Assembly (NCBI GenBank): GCA_965277595.1
Contig: CBDIDH010000001.1
Location: 1,426,001-1,490,000, forward strand
Source of the DNA: CBDIDH01 sp965277595
GTDB lineage: Bacteria > Planctomycetota > Planctomycetia > Isosphaerales > Isosphaeraceae
DNA: 64,000 nucleotides
Direction: 5' to 3'
Shown: positions 9,223 through 17,244 of the stretch, in pieces
How positions within the stretch are numbered: the stretch's first letter is position 1
Layout of the letters: every line of letters begins with the position of its first letter
Notes under the pieces: model-generated
Databases searched by the model: none
The model's input: only the letters and a program-made list of their open reading frames with translations
What the model was told of the DNA's origin: nothing
Made by a program: the position numbers and the translations under genes

Positions 9223-9570
9223 TCAGCGTGTCTTGTAACCGAGGTCGCGGAGGATAGCCGAGGCCGCAGTGAGACGATCGCCCTGAAGTTCGATCTGACC
9301 ATCCTTGAGCGTTCCGCCGACACCGCAACGGGTCCTGAGTGTGGAAGCCAGCGCATCGAGATCGTTACCGGCCGGGTCAAGACCAGCGACCACGGTGACA
9401 ATCTTACCTCTGGCTCTTTTCTCCAGACGGAGGCGAGCCGTCTGCGTTTCGGGGGCAAGGCGAAGGGGTTCCGCAAGAATGGGCGGGCACTTGCAATCGG
9501 TCTCGGGCAGACCACAACGGTCGCAGGTCGGTGGCCGATCGAACGGGGTCCCCGAGAAAAGGCGCTGCAT
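9223..9570 (-). CDS. SUI1/YciH-family translation initiation factor-like protein
   Basis: 115-aa protein of the eIF1/SUI1 superfamily, equivalent to bacterial YciH, which binds the small ribosomal subunit and affects start-codon fidelity. The N-terminal CDRCGLPETDCKC segment holds four cysteines and could bind zinc. The C-terminal half has the SUI1 core: RGKIVTVVAGLDP, LKTRCGVGGTLKDG-like (here LRTRCGVGGTLKDG), and a final ILRDLGYKTR. It is the last gene of a likely three-gene minus-strand unit with DinB and an unknown protein. Confidence 0.9.
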   Translation of the reverse strand: MQRLFSGTPFDRPPTCDRCGLPETDCKCPPILAEPLRLAPETQTARLRLEKRARGKIVTVVAGLDPAGNDLDALASTLRTRCGVGGTLKDGQIELQGDRLTAASAILRDLGYKTR

Positions 9571-9603
9571 GACAAAGGTCCTGGTCGCGTCGACGCGGAT
9601 CGA

Positions 9604-10128
9604 TCAGATGCCGATCGCCTCGCTGCCATAACGGGGCGGGAGTGCCACGCCGAGGTTGGCACGCTTGGCGTAAAGAAAACGCAAGTGATGGTCAATATGG
9701 TTCGTGACGGTCGCGAGCAGGTCGGCGAGGGTCACCCGCCCGCGCTCGGTGTGCTGGCCGGCGCGGCGGAAATCGGCCACGGAGAGCCCTCGGAGAATCC
9801 GGGTCATCCATCGCCGGTTCACGCTGAGGATTTCCACGGCCTCGGCGGCGGTTGTGCCCTGGTAGTCAAGTCGGCTAACCCAGGCGACCTCGTCAAACGC
9901 CTGAAGGACGGGATCATCCTCGGCGATCACGCGTTTCATCCGGTCGGCAAGGACGAGGTCGGCATCGAGCAGGTGCGCCGCGAGTTCGGCGATGCTCCAG
10001 GCACCCGGACCCGGTCGCGCGGCTTCTTGCTCGGGAGTGAGCCCCGCGATTGCGTAGGCGAGGATGGCGCCTCCGCATGAGTAACGGTCAATCAGGGGTG
10101 TGGTTCGCGATTCGGTTGTGGTATTCAA
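9604..10128 (-). CDS. DinB-family putative metal-dependent protein
   Basis: 174-aa four-helix-bundle protein of the DinB/YfiT-like superfamily. The pattern GPGAWSIAELAAHLLDAD near residues 41-58 provides the first His, and VTNHIDHHLRFLY near residues 141-153 provides the C-terminal His pair, the usual three-histidine metal site. Members include thiol transferases and many of unknown function. The best start is TTG at 10128: it lies 6 bp beyond the upstream stop codon, with a GAGGAGG element inside the end of that gene. An ATG closer to the GAGGAGG is out of frame and meets a stop after 16 codons. Confidence 0.82.
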   Translation of the reverse strand: MNTTTESRTTPLIDRYSCGGAILAYAIAGLTPEQEAARPGPGAWSIAELAAHLLDADLVLADRMKRVIAEDDPVLQAFDEVAWVSRLDYQGTTAAEAVEILSVNRRWMTRILRGLSVADFRRAGQHTERGRVTLADLLATVTNHIDHHLRFLYAKRANLGVALPPRYGSEAIGI

Positions 10129-10134
10129 GGGCGG

Positions 10135-10656
10135 TCATTCCTCCTCAGTCTCTGTCTCGGGTTCGTTTAATTCGCCCAATGTTTTTCGCCAGATGGCCAG
10201 GCGGGGCTGGGGGTATTCGAGGATCCAGATCTCTTCCTCGATGCCAAGTTCCTCGGCAAATCGGTGCGCAACGAGGTGATTGACGACTTCCAGCGAGGCG
10301 TCGAGCAGGTCGGTCCCACCAAGTTCGCCCTGGGGATTGTGGAAGATGAACCGGATGACCAGAACGCGCTCGTCAACCGGCCCGCTGGGCGAGAGGTATC
10401 GACCGTCCATTTCATAAATCGAATAGCCCCGCGAGGCCCGAAAAAGCGTCGAGATCCATCGATCCTCGTCAAAATCAGGGTCGCGGCGACGATTCCTCGC
10501 GATCGACGTCTTGACGAACGGAATCGCGCGGATTGCCGCCTCGTCGAAGAGATCTTCAAGCACCTCCTGGACCTTGCCAAAGTAGCCGAGCTTCTTCGGT
10601 AGGATGACCTCATACATCCGGGCCGGCTTGGGTCCTTCGAGGCGGTAATCAGGCAT
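10135..10656 (-). CDS. Conserved-looking protein of unknown function
   Basis: 173 aa, soluble, no signal peptide, mixed alpha/beta composition ending in a short Glu/Thr-rich tail. It begins MPDYRLEGPKPARMYEVILPK and contains VKTSIARNRRRDPDFDED and a long segment of alternating hydrophobics (ERVLVIRFIFHNP). I do not recognise the family. It is the first gene of a minus-strand unit with DinB (6 bp downstream) and the SUI1-like gene, so it is likely co-transcribed with them. Confidence 0.7.
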   Translation of the reverse strand: MPDYRLEGPKPARMYEVILPKKLGYFGKVQEVLEDLFDEAAIRAIPFVKTSIARNRRRDPDFDEDRWISTLFRASRGYSIYEMDGRYLSPSGPVDERVLVIRFIFHNPQGELGGTDLLDASLEVVNHLVAHRFAEELGIEEEIWILEYPQPRLAIWRKTLGELNEPETETEEE

Positions 10657-11227
10657 GGGAAGTCCAGTTCTGGACGTCTCGCTTCGTGTCCAAATGTTGA
10701 CGCCTTCGGGCGAACATTCAGTGTAACGAATGACACAAAAAATCGCACGCCTCTGGGCGCGTCATTTCTTGACCAGGTAGGCCACGACCCGACCCATTGA
10801 TTCGCGGCGAAATCGCCTTGCGTCCGGGATAACTGGAGGAAAAGGTCTCCGTCAAAAATGGTGCGCACTACCGGACAGGCCGACCCAAGATTTTTTCAGG
10901 ATGTTCTCCTCAACGCCTGGATCACGTCAGCCCACTCTGAATTCGGCCATTGTCGAAAACCTCAATGGTTTTCCTGGCGTTTTCCATTTTTTTTGTCACA
11001 ACGTGTCAGGTAGCTAAGTAGGAAGCCGTAAGGACCAACGCCACGCGGTCCGCGATGCAAGCTTGCACGCATTTTTTTTTGTGAAATCGCATTGAGTCGT
11101 TGACGACTTGAAATGCAGGATGTCAGTAAAATGCGCAGGATAGGAGGATTGTACGAGCAATAGGTTTTGTTGAGTGTCGATTATGTGCTACATTGAGGCG
11201 GTGGGAATGAGATCGTGTCAAAAGAGT

Positions 11228-11256
11228 TGACTTGGGCGTTATGACTTCTTACGATA
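11228..11256 (+). promoter_or_regulatory. Candidate sigma70-type promoter
   Basis: TTGACT at 11228-11233, a 17-nt spacer, and TACGAT at 11251-11256. The -35 box matches the enterobacterial consensus at 5 of 6 positions and the -10 at 4 of 6. It would start transcription about 500 bp upstream of the autokinase gene. Planctomycete promoters are poorly characterised, so this is tentative. Confidence 0.3.
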
Positions 11257-11606
11257 TCTCATCTCGATTGCGGTCATCACTCCAAGCTCGCAAGTTAATA
11301 ATTATCATGCTGGTTTAATCCCTTTGGTTCTAACGAATTTATCGATCTTCTTGTGAGTATGGCTTGCACGGACCTTTTTCCAAATCCCTTTTCATGAGAT
11401 GCCTTGGCAGGTCTGCCGACGTGTAGGCGAACTTTGAGACGTGTCGATTGTCGTGCTTTACTTGAATACCGGCGGTGATTGACCTGCTTGTGAACACGAC
11501 AGGCATAAGGAATCCAGCCCTTTTTCGTTTTTGATTCTGACTTGGTCTGGTTTCTTCGCGAAATTGAGAATTCAGCGGAAATCGTTACCGGTCTAATAAA
11601 AATTTG

Positions 11607-11636
11607 CGGACAGATAACCTCAATTTTATCTGTCCG
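11607..11636. promoter_or_regulatory. Perfect 11-bp inverted repeat (operator or RNA hairpin)
   Basis: CGGACAGATAA (11607-11617) and TTATCTGTCCG (11626-11636) separated by 8 nt. The symmetric arms suit a dimeric regulator or a leader-RNA hairpin. It lies 126 bp before the preferred start codon of the exopolysaccharide autokinase gene. Confidence 0.5.
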
Positions 11637-11761
11637 TGAGCATGGAAGCGTCGACACCGCGTACCTGGCACGGTGATCGGAACTCGCACAAGGACGGATC
11701 GCCGCCACGCCGTGTAGGTGGTTGCGTCGAATTGCGCCGACCTGACTCCAGGATCGACTCC

Positions 11762-14476
11762 ATGCAATATCAACTTCCGCCACAATCCTCGGCAGCTCCG
11801 GCTGCCCAGACGGGGCAGCTTGCCGACGATGTTTTCAAAATCCTGGGGATTCTGAAACGGGGATGGGTTTTTATCGCGGTTTCGTCCGTGATTGGCCTGA
11901 CGCTTGGCCTGCTCCAGGTATCCAGGTCGGTGACGACCTACCAGGGGTCGGCTCGTGTCTTGGTCCTGCAACAAGGGGGGCGCGCTCTCCCGGTTCCCGG
12001 TGGTGACCCTCTCCAGGGTTTTCGGGGGGGTGACGAGTCGCTGGCCACGCACGTTCTGATTATTCGGAGTCCAATCCTCATCAAGGAGGCATTGACCTCG
12101 GCGGGTCTGACGGCGATCTCGCCCGACTCGGTGGCCTCGCGTTTGACGGTGACCGTCGACGGGGGTGCGAAGGTTCTTCAGGTTGGCTACACGGCGGCGA
12201 CGTACGATGAGGCGATGAAGGTGATCGCCGGGGTCATCAAGAGCTATGAAACATTCCTCAAGAACAATTATCAGAAGAATACCAGCGAGACGATCAAGCT
12301 GTTCACGAAGGCGCGTGACGAGCTGAGTAATGACCTTGAGCGGATGGAGCGGGAGTATCTGGAGTATCGCCAGAAAAGTTCGTCATACGCGACGACCGGG
12401 GAGGGGGGAAGGTCGCTTGCCTCGCGGAGGCTTGAGCACCTTGAGGAAGCCGGCAATCAGGCGGCGATCCGGGCACTTCAGCTTCGTTCGCAACTGGAAC
12501 TCGCCCGCAAGCTGCTGGGTGAGGGGGTGGAACCGTCCGCCGTCGCCTCGGCGCTGAGCCGCCTGGGATCGCTGACGGGCGGCGATGCGGGAACCGTCGC
12601 TCAGGGCCACGGTGAGACACCTGTGGCCGTCGCCGGTTCGACGCGCGATCAGCTTGGGGTCCAGCTCGACGACGTCTCTGTGCAACGGTTGACTGCCTCC
12701 CGGCTCCTTGAGCATCTGAAGGCGGATCGCGAGGCCGCGAATCGCGAGGGGGGCGTCAGTGGCGTCGAGGTGCTTCGTGCCTTCGAGTCGGAACCGGCGA
12801 CGATCGATCTTCGGAGCCAGGCGGCTCGGGCCCGATCGCGATACCAGCAGGTAAGCCGGCTCTCTCGCGGGGGGGGCGACCCGTCGGTCGTCAACGCCTT
12901 GCGCCGGGTCAAGGATCTTGACGACGACCTGGCGAAGCTCTGGCAGAGCCGCAAGGCCGTGATCGCCGCGGAACTCTCGCGAACCTCCGGTGACGAGATC
13001 GTGCGCGCCGCGGAAGATGAACTGCGGGCGCTGACGGCCAAGGAGGCGGCCTTGAAAGATAGCGTGGCCGAGGTCAAGCGGGAGCGGCTCGACAAGGCGC
13101 GTTCCGAACGAGACGCCCTGGTGAGCAAGGCGGGTCCGAACGACCCTCGGGTTCGTCAGCTTGAGGAACGGATCGCCAGGCTTGAGGGAACGGCCGGCGA
13201 GCCGGCTCTCGTCCACGGTCAGGCCAAGGCCGAGAGTCTTGTCGCCTCGATCGAACAGGATCTCAAGGCGGTTGAGGCGGTGCGGGGTCGGGTCATGGAA
13301 GAATACGAGAAAGCCGTGCCGGCGGCCAAGCAGGCTGAGATCGGTTTGCTCGCCGAGAGCCATCTCAAAAACAATCTGGAGCGACACCGAACGCTCTTCA
13401 ACTCGGTCGTCGACCAACTCAAGCAGGCCCAACTGGTCAGCGATTTCGGAAGCATCAACGCTCAGACCTTGAACCCGCCGACCGTGAACGCGATCATGCC
13501 AAAGCGCTGGACCATCCTGGCCGGCGCCTTGTTTGTGGGGGCGGTACTCGGAGCCGGAATCGCCTTCGTCCGCGATCAGCTTGACTCGCGCATCCGCTCG
13601 CTTGCCGAGATGCGACGGGCCTTGAATTTGCCGGTCCTTGGCGTCGTCCCCGCCCTCAGCCGCGAACAGGCGGCGAATTCGGGCATGGTTGGCCTGATCT
13701 GCCACGCCTTGCCCCGTTCGTTCATTTCCGAGGCGTACAAGTCGGTCCGAACCAACTTTGAGTTCATTCGCCGGGGTCAGGACGCGCAGGTCGTTCTGGT
13801 CACGAGTCCGCAGTCCGGCGACGGCAAGAGCACGACGGCGAGTAACCTGGCGATCAGCCTGGCTCACGCCGGTCGTCGGGTCCTTCTGGTGGATGCCGAC
13901 CTGAGACGGCCGACACAGCACACGATTCACGGGGTCGACCGCGAACGCGGGTTGCCTCACGTTCTCAAGGACGTTCTTCCGCTCCGCAGGGCCGTCCGGC
14001 CTTCGCAGGTTGATAACCTCGACCTGCTGGTGGCGGGTCCCGAGGTACCAAACCCCGCGGAGATGCTGGCGTCGCCTTACCTGGCGCATTGCATTGGCGA
14101 AATGCGACAGGCTTATGACCTGGTAATCATCGACTCTCCCCCCTTGCTGGCGGTCGCCGACCCGTCGATTGTCGCGGCGGTTGTTGACGGCATCATCATG
14201 GTGGTGCGAACGACGTCGACCTGCCGGCCCGACGTGGAACGCTCCATCGAATTGCTCAGGACGCTCGGCACGCCGGTTCTGGGCGCCGTGATCAATGGAA
14301 TCACTCCAGAGCAGATGGGAGCGCGGTACGGTTACCGCTACAAGTATGGCTACGGTTATGGATACGGGTACGGCTACGGCTACGGTTCCGGTTACAGCAC
14401 CTATGGTGCGGAAGGCGACGGTTTGCACGAAGGCCTCGCCCGGCCCGAGATTACCAACGGGGCCAGCCCACACTAA
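11762..14476 (+). CDS. Exopolysaccharide chain-length/tyrosine autokinase (Wzc-like BY-kinase)
   Basis: 904-aa bacterial tyrosine kinase coupled to polysaccharide export. After a Gln/Ala-rich leader comes a Wzz-type domain: transmembrane helix ILKRGWVFIAVSSVIGLTLG, then a long periplasmic coiled-coil region. A second helix follows near residue 580, after the PTVNAIMPKRWTIL proline-rich motif. The cytoplasmic kinase has Walker A SPQSGDGKSTTAS (near 682-694), Walker A' LLVDADLRRP and Walker B LVIIDSPP. The C-terminal tail has 12 tyrosines in 26 residues, mostly as Gly-Tyr repeats, the expected autophosphorylation cluster. The frame opens upstream to 11636, but the ATG at 11762 gives a normal Wzc N terminus. 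No outer-membrane Wza partner is seen in the window. Confidence 0.93.
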   Translation: MQYQLPPQSSAAPAAQTGQLADDVFKILGILKRGWVFIAVSSVIGLTLGLLQVSRSVTTYQGSARVLVLQQGGRALPVPGGDPLQGFRGGDESLATHVLIIRSPILIKEALTSAGLTAISPDSVASRLTVTVDGGAKVLQVGYTAATYDEAMKVIAGVIKSYETFLKNNYQKNTSETIKLFTKARDELSNDLERMEREYLEYRQKSSSYATTGEGGRSLASRRLEHLEEAGNQAAIRALQLRSQLELARKLLGEGVEPSAVASALSRLGSLTGGDAGTVAQGHGETPVAVAGSTRDQLGVQLDDVSVQRLTASRLLEHLKADREAANREGGVSGVEVLRAFESEPATIDLRSQAARARSRYQQVSRLSRGGGDPSVVNALRRVKDLDDDLAKLWQSRKAVIAAELSRTSGDEIVRAAEDELRALTAKEAALKDSVAEVKRERLDKARSERDALVSKAGPNDPRVRQLEERIARLEGTAGEPALVHGQAKAESLVASIEQDLKAVEAVRGRVMEEYEKAVPAAKQAEIGLLAESHLKNNLERHRTLFNSVVDQLKQAQLVSDFGSINAQTLNPPTVNAIMPKRWTILAGALFVGAVLGAGIAFVRDQLDSRIRSLAEMRRALNLPVLGVVPALSREQAANSGMVGLICHALPRSFISEAYKSVRTNFEFIRRGQDAQVVLVTSPQSGDGKSTTASNLAISLAHAGRRVLLVDADLRRPTQHTIHGVDRERGLPHVLKDVLPLRRAVRPSQVDNLDLLVAGPEVPNPAEMLASPYLAHCIGEMRQAYDLVIIDSPPLLAVADPSIVAAVVDGIIMVVRTTSTCRPDVERSIELLRTLGTPVLGAVINGITPEQMGARYGYRYKYGYGYGYGYGYGYGSGYSTYGAEGDGLHEGLARPEITNGASPH
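14327..14404 (+). repeat. Gly-Tyr codon repeat in autokinase tail
   Basis: Repeated GGN-TAY codons encode seven consecutive alternating Tyr-Gly pairs flanked by Tyr-Arg, Tyr-Lys and Ser-Gly-Tyr units, 12 Tyr codons in total. Synonymous codons vary (TAC/TAT; GGT, GGC, GGA, GGG), so the peptide pattern has been retained while the nucleotide repeat has diverged. Confidence 0.85.
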
Positions 14477-14527
14477 GTCGAAATTGATCGAGGCGACTTG
14501 ATATTTCTCTCCTCGGGAGCGACGCGT

Positions 14528-15931
14528 GTGAAGGTCACAGCCCGGAATGACATCCTGGCAACGCCCCCTGGTTCGTTGAACTCGGAAGCGAAGTCGACCG
14601 AGCTGAACGCGACCGTCGATTCGCTTCTCAAAGCGATCGAAGGTCGAACGGCCCGGGTCGGCGTGATTGGCCTCGGCTATGTCGGCCTGCCGCTGGTGGA
14701 ACTCTTTGCAAGGGGCGGATTTCCGGTCCTCGGCTTCGACGTCGATGCCGCCAAGGTCGAACATCTTCGCGCCGGGCGAAGCTATATCGGACATATCAAC
14801 TCGGACCGCGTCGCTAGCTTGCGCGACTCGGGTCGGTTCGACGCCTCGGCGGACTTCAGCCGGCTCGCCGAGGTGGACGCGATCGTCATCTGCGTGCCGA
14901 CGCCGCTCGGCCCGCATCGCGAGCCGGACCTTTCGGCGGTGATCGCCACGGGTCGATCGATCGGCCGAGCGTTGAGGCCCGGACAGCTTGTCGTTCTTGA
15001 AAGCACGACCTATCCGGGGACGACCCGCGACGTTTTGAGGCCCGAACTGGAAGCGAACGGGCTGACTGCCGGTCGCGATTTCTTCCTGGCGTTCAGTCCC
15101 GAGCGCGAAGACCCGGGCAATCCCGATTTCTCGGCGGGAAACATTCCCAAGGTCGTCGGCGGCTGGGACGAGGCCAGCGGCAAACTGGCCCAGGCGCTCT
15201 ACGCGGCGGTCGTTCCCAAGGTCGTGCCGGTCTCGTCGTGCGAGGTCGCCGAAGCCTGCAAGATCCTCGAAAATACCTATCGAGCGGTAAACATCGCGCT
15301 GGTGAATGAGTTGAAGGTGGTCTTTGAACGCATGGGCGTCGATGTCTGGGAAGTGATCGACGCGGCGAAGACGAAGCCCTTTGGATTTCAGGCGTTTTAC
15401 CCGGGGCCAGGGCTGGGAGGTCACTGCATCCCGATCGACCCCTTTTACCTGACCTGGGCTGCGCGCGGGCATGGGGTCCACACCCGATTCATCGAACTCG
15501 CGGGCGAGATCAACACGGCGATGCCGCATCATGTCGTGGATCGTGTCGCCTCGGCGCTGAACGATCGTGGCAAGGCGGTCAAGGGGAGCCGTATCCTCGT
15601 CCTGGGCGCGGCGTACAAGCCGGACGTCGATGACTGCCGCGAGAGCCCGGCGGTGGAGTTAATGGAATTGCTTGGCGATCGCGGGGCGGTTGTCGCTTAC
15701 AATGATCCGCACGTTCCGGCGATTCCTCCGCTTCGTGGCCACACGATCCGGTTGGAGAGCACGCCACTCGACGTCGCCTTGCTGACGGATCAGGATTGCG
15801 TTCTGATCGCGACCAATCACTCGCGATATGACTGGAATTTTATTGTTCGACATGCCTCTCTCGTCGTCGACACACGAGGGGCAACCCGCGCGGTCGCCTT
15901 TGATTTAGGGGCAGAGATTATCACCGCCTGA
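14528..15931 (+). CDS. Nucleotide-sugar 6-dehydrogenase (UDP-HexNAc dehydrogenase, WecC/WbpA-like)
   Basis: NAD-dependent oxidation of a UDP-sugar C6 alcohol to the uronate, feeding acidic sugars into polysaccharide. The Rossmann motif is RVGVIGLGYVGLPLVELF. The central domain has KILENTYRAVNIALVNEL, and the catalytic cysteine is in GPGLGGHCIPIDPFYL. The C-terminal UDP-binding domain includes ILVLGAAYKPDVDDCRESP. These features place it with UDP-GlcNAc/ManNAc dehydrogenases rather than UDP-glucose dehydrogenase, although substrate choice is an inference. The GTG at 14528 is preferred over the TTG at 14498 because CGGGAG sits about 9 nt upstream. It gives 467 aa. It follows the autokinase gene by about 50 bp, probably in one operon. 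Confidence 0.92.
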   Translation: MKVTARNDILATPPGSLNSEAKSTELNATVDSLLKAIEGRTARVGVIGLGYVGLPLVELFARGGFPVLGFDVDAAKVEHLRAGRSYIGHINSDRVASLRDSGRFDASADFSRLAEVDAIVICVPTPLGPHREPDLSAVIATGRSIGRALRPGQLVVLESTTYPGTTRDVLRPELEANGLTAGRDFFLAFSPEREDPGNPDFSAGNIPKVVGGWDEASGKLAQALYAAVVPKVVPVSSCEVAEACKILENTYRAVNIALVNELKVVFERMGVDVWEVIDAAKTKPFGFQAFYPGPGLGGHCIPIDPFYLTWAARGHGVHTRFIELAGEINTAMPHHVVDRVASALNDRGKAVKGSRILVLGAAYKPDVDDCRESPAVELMELLGDRGAVVAYNDPHVPAIPPLRGHTIRLESTPLDVALLTDQDCVLIATNHSRYDWNFIVRHASLVVDTRGATRAVAFDLGAEIITA

Positions 15932-16164
15932 GATGAGGTTATTGATGGTATGTTGAAGAAAAAAATCCATTGAGAGCTTTATCAACAGACTGTTAAACTT
16001 GAGGCGTCACGTGCTACCATCGCAGGGTTCAGAAGGTGAACTTTATCGGGCTTGAGCTGGTCGAAACCTGATCGCGCTCGAGACGGCTTCTCGGCTGGCA
16101 GTCGCTAGCGAGGTCGGTCCGGGTGGTTCGTAAATAACCAGGCATTTTACGCGAAGGCTGCTGC

Positions 16165-17163
16165 ATGCGCGTTTTGATCACAGGCGGAGCCGGGTTCATT
16201 GGTTCCCACCTCGCGGACGCCTACGTCGGTCGAGGGGACGAGGTCCACGCGCTGGACGACCTGTCGACGGGGAGCATGGACAACATCCGGCACCTCCGCG
16301 GCGGACCTCGGTTCGGGTATACGATCGCCAGCGTCCACGACAAGGCGGTGGTGGCGGAACTGGTCGATCAGTGTGACGTGGTCTTTCACCTGGCGGCGGC
16401 TGTCGGTGTCAAACTGATCGTGGAAAGTCCCGTGCGGACGATCGAGACGAACGTTCACGGGACCGAGGTTGTGCTGGCGCAGGCGGCCAAAAAGAAGAAG
16501 AAAGTACTGGTCGCGTCGACCTCGGAGGTTTACGGCCTCTCCAACGATGTTCCTTTCCGCGAAGACGGCAACCTGGTGATGGGAGCAACGACCAAGGGAC
16601 GGTGGAGCTATGCCTGCTCGAAGGCGATCGACGAGTTCCTGGCGCTGGCGTACTGGAGAGAGCGGGGTTTGCCGACGGTGATCGTCCGACTGTTTAACAC
16701 GGTGGGTCCTCGGCAGACGGGGCAGTACGGGATGGTGATCCCGACCTTCGTCAAGCAGGCTCTGGCGGGTCGACCAATCAGCGTTTACGGAGACGGCAGC
16801 CAGACACGCTGCTTCACCCACGTTGGTGACGTGGTCGGAGCCCTGGTCAAATTGATGGACCAACCGGCAGCCATCGGCAATGTCTTTAATATCGGCAGCG
16901 ATGAAGAGGTCACGATCGCCGAGCTGGCTCAACGGGTCAAGACTCTGACCGGATCGGCCTCGGAGATCGTGAGCATGACCTATGAAGCGGCCTATGGCGA
17001 GGGGTTTGAGGACATGCCTCGCCGGGTCCCTGACCTCGCTAAGGTTGGCGCCTTGATTGGTTACCGACCGACCCGGACGCTCGACGAGATCCTCGAAGGC
17101 GTCATCGCGTACTGCCAGGAGGCGACCTCAGCCTGGGGAGAACCCTCCCGCGTCCGCTCTTGA
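16165..17163 (+). CDS. NAD-dependent sugar epimerase/dehydratase (extended SDR)
   Basis: 332-aa nucleotide-sugar short-chain dehydrogenase. The NAD motif is VLITGGAGFIGSHLAD at the N terminus, with DDLSTGSMDNI as the following acidic loop. The active site has STSEVYG (catalytic Ser/Thr region) and YACSK (YxxxK) near residues 149-153. RLFNTVGPRQTGQYGMV and YGDGSQTRCFTHVGDVV are the substrate-side motifs shared by UDP-glucose 4-epimerases and UDP-glucuronate decarboxylases. The last group is attractive because a nucleotide-sugar dehydrogenase is next door, but the exact reaction is not fixed by sequence. A run of five lysines (AAKKKKKVLV) is present before the active-site strand. About 230 bp separate it from the dehydrogenase, so it may have its own promoter. 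Confidence 0.9.
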   Translation: MRVLITGGAGFIGSHLADAYVGRGDEVHALDDLSTGSMDNIRHLRGGPRFGYTIASVHDKAVVAELVDQCDVVFHLAAAVGVKLIVESPVRTIETNVHGTEVVLAQAAKKKKKVLVASTSEVYGLSNDVPFREDGNLVMGATTKGRWSYACSKAIDEFLALAYWRERGLPTVIVRLFNTVGPRQTGQYGMVIPTFVKQALAGRPISVYGDGSQTRCFTHVGDVVGALVKLMDQPAAIGNVFNIGSDEEVTIAELAQRVKTLTGSASEIVSMTYEAAYGEGFEDMPRRVPDLAKVGALIGYRPTRTLDEILEGVIAYCQEATSAWGEPSRVRS

Positions 17164-17244
17164 ACAGATTTATTATTTTAAGTTTGGTCCCCGGCGTGTT
17201 CGTGGGCATCTCCTCATTTCTTCATAACGCGATTTTCGACAACG

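Larger units (their letters stand above)
10657..11761. other. Long AT-richer leader/intergenic region ahead of exopolysaccharide genes
   Basis: 1.1 kb with no convincing gene, visibly richer in A+T than its neighbours and containing T-runs near 10986 and 11072. It holds a good sigma70-like promoter candidate (11228-11256) and a perfect inverted repeat (11607-11636) upstream of the autokinase gene. ORFs on either strand here have no recognisable domain. A long 5' untranslated leader is possible. I could not match a known riboswitch consensus. Confidence 0.55.

Noticed and set aside
11030..11085. Possible terminator or small RNA (TGCAAGCTTGCA palindrome followed by nine T)
   Set aside because: The 12-bp palindrome leaves no proper loop, the stem alternatives are only 4-5 bp, and there is no upstream plus-strand gene to terminate.
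12383..15532. A 1049-codon open frame on the minus strand
   Set aside because: It is antisense to the autokinase and dehydrogenase genes, both of which have full domain signatures; its protein is Arg/Asp-rich with no motif. It is a GC-rich shadow frame.
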